Assembly (NCBI RefSeq): GCF_900142375.1 | Contig: NZ_FRAR01000005.1 | Location: forward strand, 125,552 to 189,551 | Reading direction: 5' to 3' | Length of the DNA: 64,000 nucleotides | From: Desulforamulus aeronauticus DSM 10349 | GTDB lineage: Bacteria; Bacillota; Desulfotomaculia; Desulfotomaculales; Desulfotomaculaceae | Shown here: positions 1-7,840 of the stretch, one piece after another | How the letters are laid out: the number at the start of each line of letters is the position of its first letter | Numbering within the stretch: position 1 is the stretch's first letter | The notes under the pieces: model-generated | Database searches by the model: none | What the model was told of the DNA's origin: nothing | What the model saw: the letters and a program-made list of their open reading frames with translations, nothing else | Translations under genes and position numbers: made by a program

Positions 1-2
1 TG

Positions 3-116
3 GGTGCCCAGAGTCCGGCGGAAATCGCCCTGAGCATTGCGGCAGAAATAGTGGCTCATTTTAAGGGTGGCCGGTATCTACCGTTACGTTCATTGGGAGG
101 GCGGAGAAATGGATAA
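3..116 (+). CDS. XdhC-family protein, C-terminal end (partial)
   Basis: The window opens inside a gene in frame 3. The 37 visible residues contain GAQSPAEIALSIAAEI, which matches the end of the XdhC C-terminal Rossmann domain in molybdenum-hydroxylase maturation factors. In that family the protein binds molybdenum cofactor and helps insert the sulfurated (or selenated) cofactor into xanthine dehydrogenase-type enzymes. It stops at 114-116 and overlaps the next gene by 8 bases, so the two are probably translationally coupled. How much lies upstream cannot be seen. Because the next gene carries only the N-terminal CoxI/XdhC domain, this could be the other half of a split XdhC. Confidence 0.7.
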   Translation, partial: GAQSPAEIALSIAAEIVAHFKGGRYLPLRSLGGRRNG

Positions 117-444
117 ACTAATCTTGCAGCGGATCTGTGAACTAGAGCAAATGGGGGAGGGGATTCCCTTTGCCTTGTTGACTATCCTTTCCACCAAAGG
201 TTCCACCCCACGTAAGGCCGGGGCAACGATGTTGATGGAACGTACGGGCAGAACCTTTGGGACCATCGGTGGTGGTTGTGGAGAAGCCGAGGTAAAGCAG
301 CGAGCGTTAATGGCTATGGATGAACAGACTTGTTGCATTCATAGGGTGAATATGGTGAACGATGTGGCTGCCGAAGAAGGGATGGTCTGTGGTGGCATCA
401 TGGAAGTGTTCATTCAAGTGTTTCCCGGGTCGTCATGCCCTTGA
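109..444 (+). CDS. XdhC/CoxI-domain maturation protein (short form)
   Basis: A protein of 111 residues consisting essentially of the XdhC_CoxI N-terminal domain. The family signatures GSTPRKAGA (about residues 30-38), GTIGGGCGE (about 50-58) and EEGMVCGG (about 89-96) are all visible. I chose the ATG at 109 over an earlier in-frame start because a GGAGGG ribosome site lies just upstream. XdhC proteins are usually near 250-350 residues with a C-terminal Rossmann domain. That domain is missing here and appears to be supplied by the overlapping upstream gene. Its place in a yqeC/mocA operon supports a role in maturing the selenium-dependent xanthine dehydrogenase encoded near 17.5-20 kb. Confidence 0.8.
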   Translation: MDKLILQRICELEQMGEGIPFALLTILSTKGSTPRKAGATMLMERTGRTFGTIGGGCGEAEVKQRALMAMDEQTCCIHRVNMVNDVAAEEGMVCGGIMEVFIQVFPGSSCP

Positions 445-1238
445 TGAACACACCCTTGATATGGAAAGAAATCCTCCAAGAGCTACCATCACCCGCAGTG
501 GTAACCCTCATCGGTGGGGGAGGCAAGACCGGACTTTTGTACTATTTAGTGAATCACCTGAATTCTTTAGGCATACGGGCGGTGGCAGCGACGACAACCA
601 AGCTATCCGCTTTACGCAGGGATAGTCGATTTATCGAGATTCACAGTATCACAGAGGGTTGCGAGTTGCTGAGGAATAGGATTGAGGAGCAAGCAGCTGT
701 TACACTGGTGTACGGGAAGGATCACAACAACCCCGAAAAAATGATGGGCATTCCGAGGGAATGGGTGGATCAATTGGCCCAACAGTTTCCCCAGAGCATC
801 TTTTTGGTGGAGGGAGACGGTTCCGCCGGCCGCTCCCTCAAGGGTCATCTGTCCCATGAACCGGTGATTCCCGCTAGTACTAGGTTGGTGATTCCGGTTA
901 TCGGTATTGATATACTGGGGGCCCCTTTGAATAGCCACTTTGTGCACCGCCCCGAGCGAGTGACGCAAATGACCGGTGCCCCGGCAGAAACCGTTATCAC
1001 CACTGAGATGGTACTACAATTATTGTTTCATTCCGAGGGTTATTTGAGCCAATGTCCGCCGAACAGCCAAGTGTTGCCCTTTATCAACAAGGTAGAAGAC
1101 TCCCTAGGCTTCAGACAGGCTCAGCAATTAGCCGAAGGTATTTTGTCTAGGCAACACGCCCAAATTCAAAACGTTGTTGTCGGTAGTTTAGCAAGGCAAG
1201 AATTTTTTAGAGTTATGGATACCAGGAGGATCTTATGA
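435..1238 (+). CDS. yqeC: Selenium-dependent hydroxylase accessory protein YqeC
   Basis: A protein of 267 residues with an early P-loop-like motif, LIGGGGKTGLL (about residues 25-35), followed by VAATTTK. This pattern is typical of YqeC, a putative nucleotide-binding accessory protein found in genomes with selenium-dependent molybdenum hydroxylases. The biochemical role of the family is not established. The start is uncertain: ATG at 435 and ATG at 444 are both in frame. The second overlaps the previous stop by one base (TGATG), and neither has a strong ribosome site, so coupling is likely. The gene ends in an ATGA overlap with the next gene, confirming one operon. Confidence 0.82.
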   Translation: MPLMNTPLIWKEILQELPSPAVVTLIGGGGKTGLLYYLVNHLNSLGIRAVAATTTKLSALRRDSRFIEIHSITEGCELLRNRIEEQAAVTLVYGKDHNNPEKMMGIPREWVDQLAQQFPQSIFLVEGDGSAGRSLKGHLSHEPVIPASTRLVIPVIGIDILGAPLNSHFVHRPERVTQMTGAPAETVITTEMVLQLLFHSEGYLSQCPPNSQVLPFINKVEDSLGFRQAQQLAEGILSRQHAQIQNVVVGSLARQEFFRVMDTRRIL

Positions 1239-2260
1239 CCATCAAAAAAGTAAGGGTAGAAGATGCCGTAGGGATGGTGCTGGGACATGAACTAACCAAG
1301 ATTGTGCCGGGAAGCTATAAAGGGCCGGCCTTTCGCAAAGGGCATATCATTCGAGAGGAAGATATCCCTCATCTAAAGGACATAGGCAAAGAACATATCT
1401 ACCTTATTGAAATGGGAGAAGGGCAGCTTCACGAAAATGATGCCGCTGCTCGTATCGCCCAGGCCGTGTGCGGCACCAATGTAGCAACTGCTGCGCCATC
1501 CGAAGGACGCGTAAATCTGACCGCTACATCCACCGGTTTGTTAAAGATTAACAGGCAGGCAGTGGCAGAATTAAATGAAATAGAAAATATAGCTTTTTCC
1601 ACCAAACATTCTGATCGGTTGGTGAAACCCGGCGACTTGGTGGCTGCTGTAAAAATTATACCCTTGGTCATTGAGGGGGGAGCGGTGACGGAGGCGGAAG
1701 AAAAGGTAGCAAGGTACGGCGAAGTTGTCCGAGTGCTTCCCTTGTCCCCACTGAAGGTAGGTATCGTGATCACTGGTAACGAAGTGTACTATGGCAGAAT
1801 ACAGGATAAGTATGCTCCGGTCATTGCCGATAAGGTCCACTATTATGGTGCAACACTGGGGGATGTCATATACCAGCCGGACGATCCAGAGGCCATTACC
1901 CAGTCCATCTTGGAACATATCAAACAGGGAGACGATATTGTTATTGCTGCGGGGGGCATGTCCGTGGACCCGGATGATGTAACCCCTGAAGCCATCCGTG
2001 CTACCGGAGCGGCGGTTATCACCTACGGCACCCCGGTGCTACCCGGAGCCATGTTTATGCTGGCCTATTTAGGCGATACGGCTATTATCGGAATGCCCGC
2101 CTGCGGTATGTTTGCCAAAACCACCGTGTTCGATTTGGTTTTCCCGCATATTCTGGCTGGAGAGCGCCTAACCAGAAAAGATATTGCAGCCATGGGCTAC
2201 GGAGGATTATGCAGCAATTGTTCAACCTGCAGTTATCCCCACTGCCCCTTTGGTAAATAG
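1235..2260 (+). CDS. Molybdopterin-binding protein (MoeA/MogA-like domain) with Cys-rich tail
   Basis: A protein of 341 residues that starts in an ATGA overlap with yqeC. The central and C-terminal part (about residues 170-320) resembles the MoCF_biosynth fold: VGIVITGNEVY, then GDDIVIAAGGMSVDPDDVTPEA, the loop that binds molybdopterin in MoeA/MogA. The N-terminal 160 residues are less typical. The last 20 residues carry CSNCSTCSYPHCPFGK, four closely spaced cysteines plus a histidine, which look like a metal site. Its neighbours are xdhC, yqeC and a mocA-like gene, so it probably handles molybdopterin for the selenium-dependent hydroxylase. It is not a canonical MoeA, being shorter and with an extra tail. 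Confidence 0.8.
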   Translation: MTIKKVRVEDAVGMVLGHELTKIVPGSYKGPAFRKGHIIREEDIPHLKDIGKEHIYLIEMGEGQLHENDAAARIAQAVCGTNVATAAPSEGRVNLTATSTGLLKINRQAVAELNEIENIAFSTKHSDRLVKPGDLVAAVKIIPLVIEGGAVTEAEEKVARYGEVVRVLPLSPLKVGIVITGNEVYYGRIQDKYAPVIADKVHYYGATLGDVIYQPDDPEAITQSILEHIKQGDDIVIAAGGMSVDPDDVTPEAIRATGAAVITYGTPVLPGAMFMLAYLGDTAIIGMPACGMFAKTTVFDLVFPHILAGERLTRKDIAAMGYGGLCSNCSTCSYPHCPFGK

Positions 2261-2261
2261 T

Positions 2262-2873
2262 ATGGTTTCTGCGGTACTGCTGGCAGCGGGACAAGCTAGG
2301 CGAATGGGAAAGCCGAAGCAATTACTGCCAATGGGCGATAAGCCGATGATTTGGCAGGTTGCAGCGACGGCCTGTGGGGCGGATTTGTTAGAAGTGGTGG
2401 TGATTACCGGGGCTGCTGGGGAAGCGGTGGGACAGGCGTTGGCCGGCTTGCCTTTACGGATTGTCCACAATGATAACTGGCAAACCGGTCAGGCCAGCGG
2501 GATTCGGCTGGCAGTTACGGCATTGGATGCCAGGGCGAAAGCGGTGCTGTTTTTGTTGGCAGACCAGCCGCTGGTGGATGTAGCACTGCTTAATAGACTG
2601 GTTCAAAAGTATCGGAGGGCTGGTGCTAGCCTGGTAGTTCCGCGTTGGCAAAATCAGCGTGGTAATCCAGTTTTATTTGATCTTACCCGCTGGCGGAGTG
2701 AATTGCTGCAATTGACAGGAGATCAAGGGGCCAGAGGAATTCTGGCAGCCAACCCGCAGTGTATCGAATTTGTCGATTTGCCCAGTCCGGAGGTTTTTGG
2801 TGATGTGGATACGCCGGAAGAATATTGTCAGATGCAGAAGTTGTGGCAACGGTTGCGTGGAAATAGCCAGTGA
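2262..2873 (+). CDS. Molybdenum cofactor cytidylyltransferase-like protein (MocA/YgfJ family)
   Basis: A nucleotidyltransferase of 203 residues. The N-terminal signature is VLLAAGQARRMGKPKQLLP, the NTP-binding loop of MocA/MobA/IspD-type enzymes. Further on come FLLADQPLVD (metal-binding aspartate) and GDQGARGIL. The family transfers CMP or GMP to molybdopterin; the YgfJ branch travels with selenium-dependent hydroxylases. I placed the start at ATG 2262, two bases after the previous stop, because the longer in-frame ORF from 2184 would overlap the upstream gene heavily and add unrelated residues. It is the last gene of the maturation operon. Confidence 0.82.
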   Translation: MVSAVLLAAGQARRMGKPKQLLPMGDKPMIWQVAATACGADLLEVVVITGAAGEAVGQALAGLPLRIVHNDNWQTGQASGIRLAVTALDARAKAVLFLLADQPLVDVALLNRLVQKYRRAGASLVVPRWQNQRGNPVLFDLTRWRSELLQLTGDQGARGILAANPQCIEFVDLPSPEVFGDVDTPEEYCQMQKLWQRLRGNSQ

Positions 2874-2916
2874 TCAAGCTAAACAAAGCTAAATTATAGT
2901 TTCTTCGAAAAAGTTA

Positions 2917-2947
2917 TTGACTATCACCTTGGGTAGTAGCTTATGAT
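2917..2947 (+). promoter_or_regulatory. MerR-type promoter with 19-bp spacer
   Basis: TTGACT (2917-2922) and TATGAT (2942-2947) are separated by 19 bases. This over-long spacer is characteristic of promoters activated by MerR-family regulators. The spacer contains an imperfect dyad (ACTATCACC ... GGGTAGT). It sits directly upstream of a MerR gene, so autoregulation is the likely reading. Confidence 0.6.
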
Positions 2948-2965
2948 TGTTTCGAGGTGAGAAAC

Positions 2966-3850
2966 ATGTTGATTAACCAAACAAGCAAGGTAACAATTTT
3001 AACGAAAAAGGCAATCGAATATTATATAGAACAGGGTTTAATTTCTCCGGCCATTTTAGACAACGGATATCGGGATTTTAGTGAAAACGATGTAGAATGC
3101 TTAAACAAGATTTCTATTCTTCGAAAATTAGGACTTAGTACAGAGGAAATTAAAACAGTTTTTGCAGATAAAACTGGCAGTACACTACAAAAGCTTTCGG
3201 TTCAGAAAGAGTTGACCATACAAAGGGAGCAGGTACGGAAAAACATACTTGACCAACTTGCTTGTGGTAAAAGCTATTCCGATGTAGTAGCAGAACTAAA
3301 GGCAATTGAACAAGGAAGAACCATTACGGATAGATTGTTAGATGCATTTCCAGGGTATTATGGCAGATTTATTTGTTTGCATTTTGCGCGTTTTCTGAAT
3401 GAGCCGATTAAAACGAAGGAACAGTTAGTGGCATATCAAGAAATTTTGGAATTTTTGGATAATATTCCGTCTCTACATTTTGCTAAAGAGTTGCAGGACT
3501 ACCTGATTGAATATACACAGCATAGTAGTAGCCAAAATATTATTGATATGATTGAAAATACAAAGCAATCCATCGAAGATCCAGATAAATTCTTATCAGA
3601 GAATAAGGAGATACTGGAACAATATTTAGCATTCAAGCAGTCAGATGAATATAAAAATTCTCCAATATTTACTATGCAAAACTTACTTAAAGAATTTAAT
3701 CGTGCAAGTGGCTACTATGATGTTTTCATTCCTGCAATGAAAAGGCTAAGTGCTTCTTATGCTGAATATTATAGGCAAATGGAACTTGCCAATGACAAAC
3801 TACTTGAGCAGTATCCTGAAATTGCAAAATTGAATTGCTCAAGTGAATGA
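2966..3850 (+). CDS. MerR-family transcriptional regulator with large C-terminal domain
   Basis: A protein of 294 residues. Residues 1-70 form a MerR winged helix-turn-helix (TKKAIEYYIEQGLISP, then YRDFSENDVECLNKI and LRKLGLSTEEIK). A predicted dimerisation helix follows, then about 190 residues of mostly helical sequence rich in Tyr, Gln and Glu that I do not recognise; it may be an effector-binding domain. The start is ATG 2966, six bases after GAGGTG; an upstream GTG at 2957 lies inside the ribosome site. The gene has its own MerR-type promoter and is closed by a strong terminator, so it is monocistronic with no adjacent target. Base composition is more A+T-rich than the neighbouring operons. 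Confidence 0.8.
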   Translation: MLINQTSKVTILTKKAIEYYIEQGLISPAILDNGYRDFSENDVECLNKISILRKLGLSTEEIKTVFADKTGSTLQKLSVQKELTIQREQVRKNILDQLACGKSYSDVVAELKAIEQGRTITDRLLDAFPGYYGRFICLHFARFLNEPIKTKEQLVAYQEILEFLDNIPSLHFAKELQDYLIEYTQHSSSQNIIDMIENTKQSIEDPDKFLSENKEILEQYLAFKQSDEYKNSPIFTMQNLLKEFNRASGYYDVFIPAMKRLSASYAEYYRQMELANDKLLEQYPEIAKLNCSSE

Positions 3851-3891
3851 GCATAATGCTTATAATTCTATTTTTATTATGCTAGGTTAGC

Positions 3892-3930
3892 AAAGGCCCA
3901 GACTTTCGTTTTGTCAAAGTCTGGGCCTTT
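3892..3930. terminator. Bidirectional intrinsic terminator
   Basis: A perfect 15-bp inverted repeat (AAAGGCCCAGACTTT) with a 9-base loop. It lies between the convergent MerR gene and the fmdE-like gene and can serve both. Confidence 0.85.
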
Positions 3931-3949
3931 GTGTCTATTCCTTTCTCCT

Positions 3950-4504
3950 TTAAACATCGAAGCGGGAATAAGAGCTATAGCAGTCCAAGCAAAGCTTTTT
4001 GTCATTCTGAAGCCTAATCCAGTTCGCTCCGGTAGTCTCCCCGCAGCACTCGCACGCATAGGAATCAAAAATTCGCGCCGGCTCCGGCAGCCGGAGTTTG
4101 GTTTCCTTGATATCAAACATATCCTGCGGTTCACAGGACTGATAATAGGCAAAGGATTCCTCTCGTGTCATGCCACCCGGTTTCTTCTTTAAAACCAACC
4201 GAACGGATTTTCCCGTATTTCGGTTATAGAAGGAGAACGCCTGCTTGCCGCGCAGGTGAAACAGTAGATTTCCCTTGCCAATGCTGCAACCAAGGATTAC
4301 CTGAATGGCATCGACGCCGCAGGCATCGTTCTCAGCAATGCAGACGATCTGTTCGTCGTCAGAAATACAGATATCGTGCTGGTTGTCGCCCGGAGCCAAT
4401 TGCAACAGCTCCATGGTATACAGCGCAGCCTTATAGCCGATGGTCAGGCCGCCGCACTCGTGTCCGTGAAATGCCACACACTTTTCCCAAATCGTTTTTT
4501 TCAT
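3950..4504 (-). CDS. FmdE-family protein with C-terminal zinc finger
   Basis: A protein of about 184 residues. The N-terminal CVAFHGHECGGLTIGYKAA matches the FmdE domain, named after a gene in methanogen molybdenum formylmethanofuran dehydrogenase operons. The Cys/His cluster is thought to bind metal, and the family function is unproven. The C-terminal 40 residues carry CECCG ... CLDCY, a treble-clef or DksA-like zinc finger common in FmdE proteins. I chose the ATG at 4504 for its spacing from a GAGGGGGA ribosome site; the adjacent ATG at 4507 is possible. Location beside molybdenum-cofactor genes fits a molybdenum or tungsten enzyme link, but this is context only. Confidence 0.78.
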   Translation of the reverse strand: MKKTIWEKCVAFHGHECGGLTIGYKAALYTMELLQLAPGDNQHDICISDDEQIVCIAENDACGVDAIQVILGCSIGKGNLLFHLRGKQAFSFYNRNTGKSVRLVLKKKPGGMTREESFAYYQSCEPQDMFDIKETKLRLPEPARIFDSYACECCGETTGANWIRLQNDKKLCLDCYSSYSRFDV

Positions 4505-4567
4505 CATAATTCCCCCTCTAATCAACCAGAATCATGTGATGTCCTTTCACGGTAACTCGAAAGTCAA

Positions 4568-5005
4568 TTATAGCGTTAGCAGCATTTTTATATGAGGGAT
4601 ACCGTCCTCCAAGAATTCGTCTGAGATTTGCTGGAAGCCCAGTTGCTCATAAAACCCTTTAGCATAGGTTTGGGCTTCTATATAAACCTTGTCAGCGCCC
4701 ATCTTTTCCTTCGCCACCCGAATCCCCTCTACCATGACTTTTTTGCCTAAACCGCTTCCCCGCTTGACTGTCAGAACCCTTCCGATAGAAACCTTGTCAC
4801 AGCTTTGAGTTGGGTCTACTACCCTAAGATAAGCCTGAATATGGTCATTTTCTTTATAAAAGACATGATAGGAAAAAAGGTCTTTGCCGTCCAATTCTTG
4901 GTAGGGACAGTTCTGCTCGACCACAAACACCGATATCCTCACCTGTAACAAGTCGTATAGCTCGCGTGTTGTCAAAGTCTCAAAACGCTTAACAATCAGT
5001 TTCAT
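4568..5005 (-). CDS. GNAT-family N-acetyltransferase (ElaA-like)
   Basis: A protein of 145 residues, all GNAT domain. The start LYDLLQVRISVFVVEQNCPY followed by ELDGKD is the ElaA subgroup pattern. The acetyl-CoA-binding stretch is VSIGRVLTVKRGSGLGKKVM (about residues 72-91), and YEQLGF near the end is the usual GNAT motif B. The substrate is unknown. It is transcribed away from ygeX and reads toward fmdE with a 60-base gap, so the two may be cotranscribed. Confidence 0.85.
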   Translation of the reverse strand: MKLIVKRFETLTTRELYDLLQVRISVFVVEQNCPYQELDGKDLFSYHVFYKENDHIQAYLRVVDPTQSCDKVSIGRVLTVKRGSGLGKKVMVEGIRVAKEKMGADKVYIEAQTYAKGFYEQLGFQQISDEFLEDGIPHIKMLLTL

Positions 5006-5159
5006 AATTGTCTCCCTATCTTCAATGCTAATCCGCCTAAAATCTTATATCCTGACTAAATTATACACTGCGTCTATACCCAAAACAATCAAAGCCCGGT
5101 GACAAGATGTCAAGCCTATGGATTCTAAAAAAGGTACATTGAACAAGCTCAGTGTAGTA

Positions 5160-5181
5160 TGTAAAAATTGTAATTATTACA
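5160..5181. promoter_or_regulatory. Imperfect palindrome, candidate activator site for ygeX
   Basis: The 22-base sequence has symmetry TGTAA-n-AATT-nn-AATT-n-TTACA (18 of 22 positions symmetric). It lies about 80 bases upstream of the sigma-54 promoter, a normal distance for an enhancer-binding activator. The binding protein is not encoded in the window. Confidence 0.45.
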
Positions 5182-5259
5182 GGATAGAACTGAGGGGGTG
5201 GCTATCTCATATATTCACCTTTCTATTTTGTTTTAGGACCAATATTTACAGCTGTTTTT

Positions 5260-5274
5260 TGGCATGATAGTTGC
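5260..5274 (+). promoter_or_regulatory. Sigma-54 (-24/-12) promoter for the ygeX operon
   Basis: TGGCATGATAGTTGC matches the sigma-54 consensus TGGCAC-N5-TTGC with correct GG-to-GC spacing. It ends 38 bases upstream of the ygeX start. E. coli keeps a sigma-54 activator gene (ygeV) in the equivalent purine/selenium locus, which supports the reading. The rest of 5006-5312 shows only the palindrome at 5160. Confidence 0.65.
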
Positions 5275-5312
5275 GAATATAAATATTCATAATGTCAAAG
5301 GAGAGGTGCGCT

Positions 5313-6524
5313 ATGGATAAGATTCAATGGGAAGCTAATAGGATGATGGGAAAACAGCAAGTATCTACTGATTTTTTAAGTGAAAAAGAAATACAAAAGG
5401 CCAAGCTGTTTCATCAGAGTTTCCCTGAGTACAGTATTACCCCACTACGTAGCCTGCATAACTTGGCTAAATTCCTGGGTGTAGCCGGTATTTACGTCAA
5501 GGATGAATCCTATCGCTTTGGCTTAAACGCCTTCAAAGTGCTGGGTGGTTCCTTTGCCATGGGTAAATATCTGGCCCAAAAGCTGGGTAAAGATATCGGT
5601 TCGTTGGATTACCATACATTGACTTCCGATGAAACCCGCCGCAACTTAGGTGAAATTACCTTCGCCACCACCACCGATGGCAATCACGGTCGTGGCGTGG
5701 CCTGGACCGCTAATCGCCTGAAGCAAAAGTCTGTGGTGTATATGCCGAAGGGTTCTTCCCAGACTCGCCTGGAAAATATTCGTGCCGAAGGTGCTGAGGC
5801 CGCCATCGTTGAGATGAATTACGATGATGCGGTACGGATGACAGCTGAGAATGCCCAAAAGTACGGTTGGGTGATCGTTCAAGACACAGCCTGGGAGGGC
5901 TACGAGGAAATTCCCACTTGGATTATGCAGGGCTATGGAACAATGGCCGCCGAGGCATTGGATCAATTGCGGCAATTTCAGGTAGAAAAACCCACCCATA
6001 TCTTTGTCCAGGCCGGTGTAGGTTCCCTGGCGGGTGCCGTACAGGGCTATTTTGCAGCGGTCTTTGGGGAGGGGCGTCCCAAAACTATCATTGTGGAAGC
6101 AGACAAGGCAGATTGCCTCTATAAGTCGGCCCTGGCTAACGACGGCAAACCCAGAGTGGTAGGCGGTGACATGGAGACGATTATGGCCGGCCTGGCTTGC
6201 GGGGAGCCCAATACCATTGGTTGGCGTGTCTTGAGAGACTACAGCGATATGTTTTTCTCCTGCCCCGACTGGCTGGCAGCCAAGGGCATGCGTGTATTGG
6301 GTAACCCTCTCGGAGAGGATTTGCGGGTAATCTCCGGCGAGTCCGGTGCTGTAACCTCTGGGTTGTTGTTTGAACTAATGAAATGCAAAGATATGGAAGA
6401 AGCGAAAGCCCAATTGGGTTTGACGAAAGATTCTCAGATTCTCTTGTTTAGCACCGAAGGAGATACCGACCCGGATCATTACCGTAGCATTGTATGGGAT
6501 GGTAAGAATCCTAGTTATAAATAG
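5313..6524 (+). CDS. ygeX: Diaminopropionate ammonia-lyase
   Basis: A PLP enzyme of 403 residues that cleaves 2,3-diaminopropionate to pyruvate and two ammonia. Visible features are the Schiff-base lysine in GLNAFKVLGGSFAMG (Lys about residue 75), the substrate loop TTDGNHGRG, and the phosphate-binding VQAGVGSLAG. Length fits the family (about 400). The start is ATG 5313, placed by AAGGAGAGG; the longer ORF from 5292 would start inside that site. It is the first gene of a long same-strand run behind a sigma-54 promoter. In E. coli ygeX sits in the same company (ygeY, ssnA, xdh genes), as here. A pyridoxal kinase gene at 16.2-17.0 kb could supply its cofactor. Confidence 0.92.
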   Translation: MDKIQWEANRMMGKQQVSTDFLSEKEIQKAKLFHQSFPEYSITPLRSLHNLAKFLGVAGIYVKDESYRFGLNAFKVLGGSFAMGKYLAQKLGKDIGSLDYHTLTSDETRRNLGEITFATTTDGNHGRGVAWTANRLKQKSVVYMPKGSSQTRLENIRAEGAEAAIVEMNYDDAVRMTAENAQKYGWVIVQDTAWEGYEEIPTWIMQGYGTMAAEALDQLRQFQVEKPTHIFVQAGVGSLAGAVQGYFAAVFGEGRPKTIIVEADKADCLYKSALANDGKPRVVGGDMETIMAGLACGEPNTIGWRVLRDYSDMFFSCPDWLAAKGMRVLGNPLGEDLRVISGESGAVTSGLLFELMKCKDMEEAKAQLGLTKDSQILLFSTEGDTDPDHYRSIVWDGKNPSYK

Positions 6525-6639
6525 AGCAACCCATTAAAATTGATTTCACAAGATTGTACAAGACGTAAGCTGTCGCAGGCTATGGTGTTAGCCAGTTATT
6601 ATCAAGCCAGCAAAACTCCAATCCAGAGGTGGTAGAAAA

Positions 6640-7830
6640 ATGCTTACAGAACAAAGAAAAAAAGAGCTAATCGAATTATGCCAGGAATTGCTACGCCAAC
6701 AAAGCTACTCCGGCGAAGAAGGCAAAGTCGTCAAGAGCATCTCCGAAGCTTTTCAAAAAATGGGCTTTGATGACTACTTTGTGGACAGCTACGGCAACGT
6801 CATTGGCCACATTAAGGGAAACAAACCCGGCAAAACCATTTTGTTCGACGGCCATATAGACACTGTTCCGGTACCAGATGATTCTAAGTGGCTGCACGCG
6901 CCCTTTGGCGGGGAACTGGTTGATGGTAAAATCTATGGTCGTGGTGCCTCGGATATGAAAGGGGCAGTTAGTGCCATGATTGCTGCGGCAGCCTATTTTG
7001 CTGAAGATAGCCAGCGGGACTTTGCCGGAGACATTTATGTGGCCGGGGTGGTGCACGAAGAAATCTTCGAAGGTATTGCCGCTAGAAAAATCAGTGAAGC
7101 AGTACAACCAGATTATGTGGTTATCGGTGAAGCCTCGGAGCTTAACCTCAAGCGTGGCCAAAGGGGCCGGGCGGAAATTGTGGTAGAAACCTTTGGTAAG
7201 CCTGCCCACTCTGCCAACCCCGAAAAGGGTATTAATGCAGTGTTAAAAATGTCCAAGTTAATTGACCGTATCCAGGGGCTGGACACCCCGGAACAAGAGG
7301 TATTGGGCAAAGGAATCTTAGTATTGACCGATATTAAGTCCTCTCCCTATCCTGGAGCCTCGGTGGTTCCCGATCACTGCCGGGCAACCTACGACAGAAG
7401 ATTGCTAGTGGGTGAAACTCCTGAATCGGTACTGGCCCCCATTAAGGCACTCATTGCCGAAATGGAAAAGCAAGATCCCGAATTTAAAGCTCGTGCTTCC
7501 TTTGCTGTGGGTACAGAAAGATGCTACACCGGTGAGATTATCGAAGGAGAGCGCTTTTTCCCTGGTTGGCTTTACGACGAACAGGATGAATTGGTGCAAG
7601 CAGCCCTCAAAGGTTTAAGAGAAGTGGGTTTAAACCCGGAAGTGACCCATTATTCCTTCTGCACTAACGGCAGTCACTATGCCGGGGAAAAGGGCATTAA
7701 AACCATTGGTTTTGGTCCCTCCAGGGAAAATCTGGCCCACACCATTGATGAATATATCGAAGTAGATCAACTCTGTAAAGGTGCCGCAGGGTACTATGCC
7801 ATTATCAAGTCAGTACTTAAAAAAAGGTAA
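6640..7830 (+). CDS. ygeY: YgeY-family selenium-metabolism-associated hydrolase (M20 peptidase fold)
   Basis: A protein of 396 residues of the M20/ArgE/DapE metallopeptidase family. The first metal motif is LFDGHIDTVP (about residues 69-78), the second is GRGASDMKGAVSAM (about 105-118) with the paired-metal aspartate, and VVHEEIFEG (about 140) supplies the catalytic glutamate. The YgeY branch is named for its co-occurrence with selenium-dependent molybdenum hydroxylases; the substrate is not established. It follows ygeX after 115 bases with a GAGGTGG ribosome site and is followed after 10 bases by the D-aminoacylase gene, so cotranscription is likely. Confidence 0.88.
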   Translation: MLTEQRKKELIELCQELLRQQSYSGEEGKVVKSISEAFQKMGFDDYFVDSYGNVIGHIKGNKPGKTILFDGHIDTVPVPDDSKWLHAPFGGELVDGKIYGRGASDMKGAVSAMIAAAAYFAEDSQRDFAGDIYVAGVVHEEIFEGIAARKISEAVQPDYVVIGEASELNLKRGQRGRAEIVVETFGKPAHSANPEKGINAVLKMSKLIDRIQGLDTPEQEVLGKGILVLTDIKSSPYPGASVVPDHCRATYDRRLLVGETPESVLAPIKALIAEMEKQDPEFKARASFAVGTERCYTGEIIEGERFFPGWLYDEQDELVQAALKGLREVGLNPEVTHYSFCTNGSHYAGEKGIKTIGFGPSRENLAHTIDEYIEVDQLCKGAAGYYAIIKSVLKKR

Positions 7831-7840
7831 GGAGAACCTA

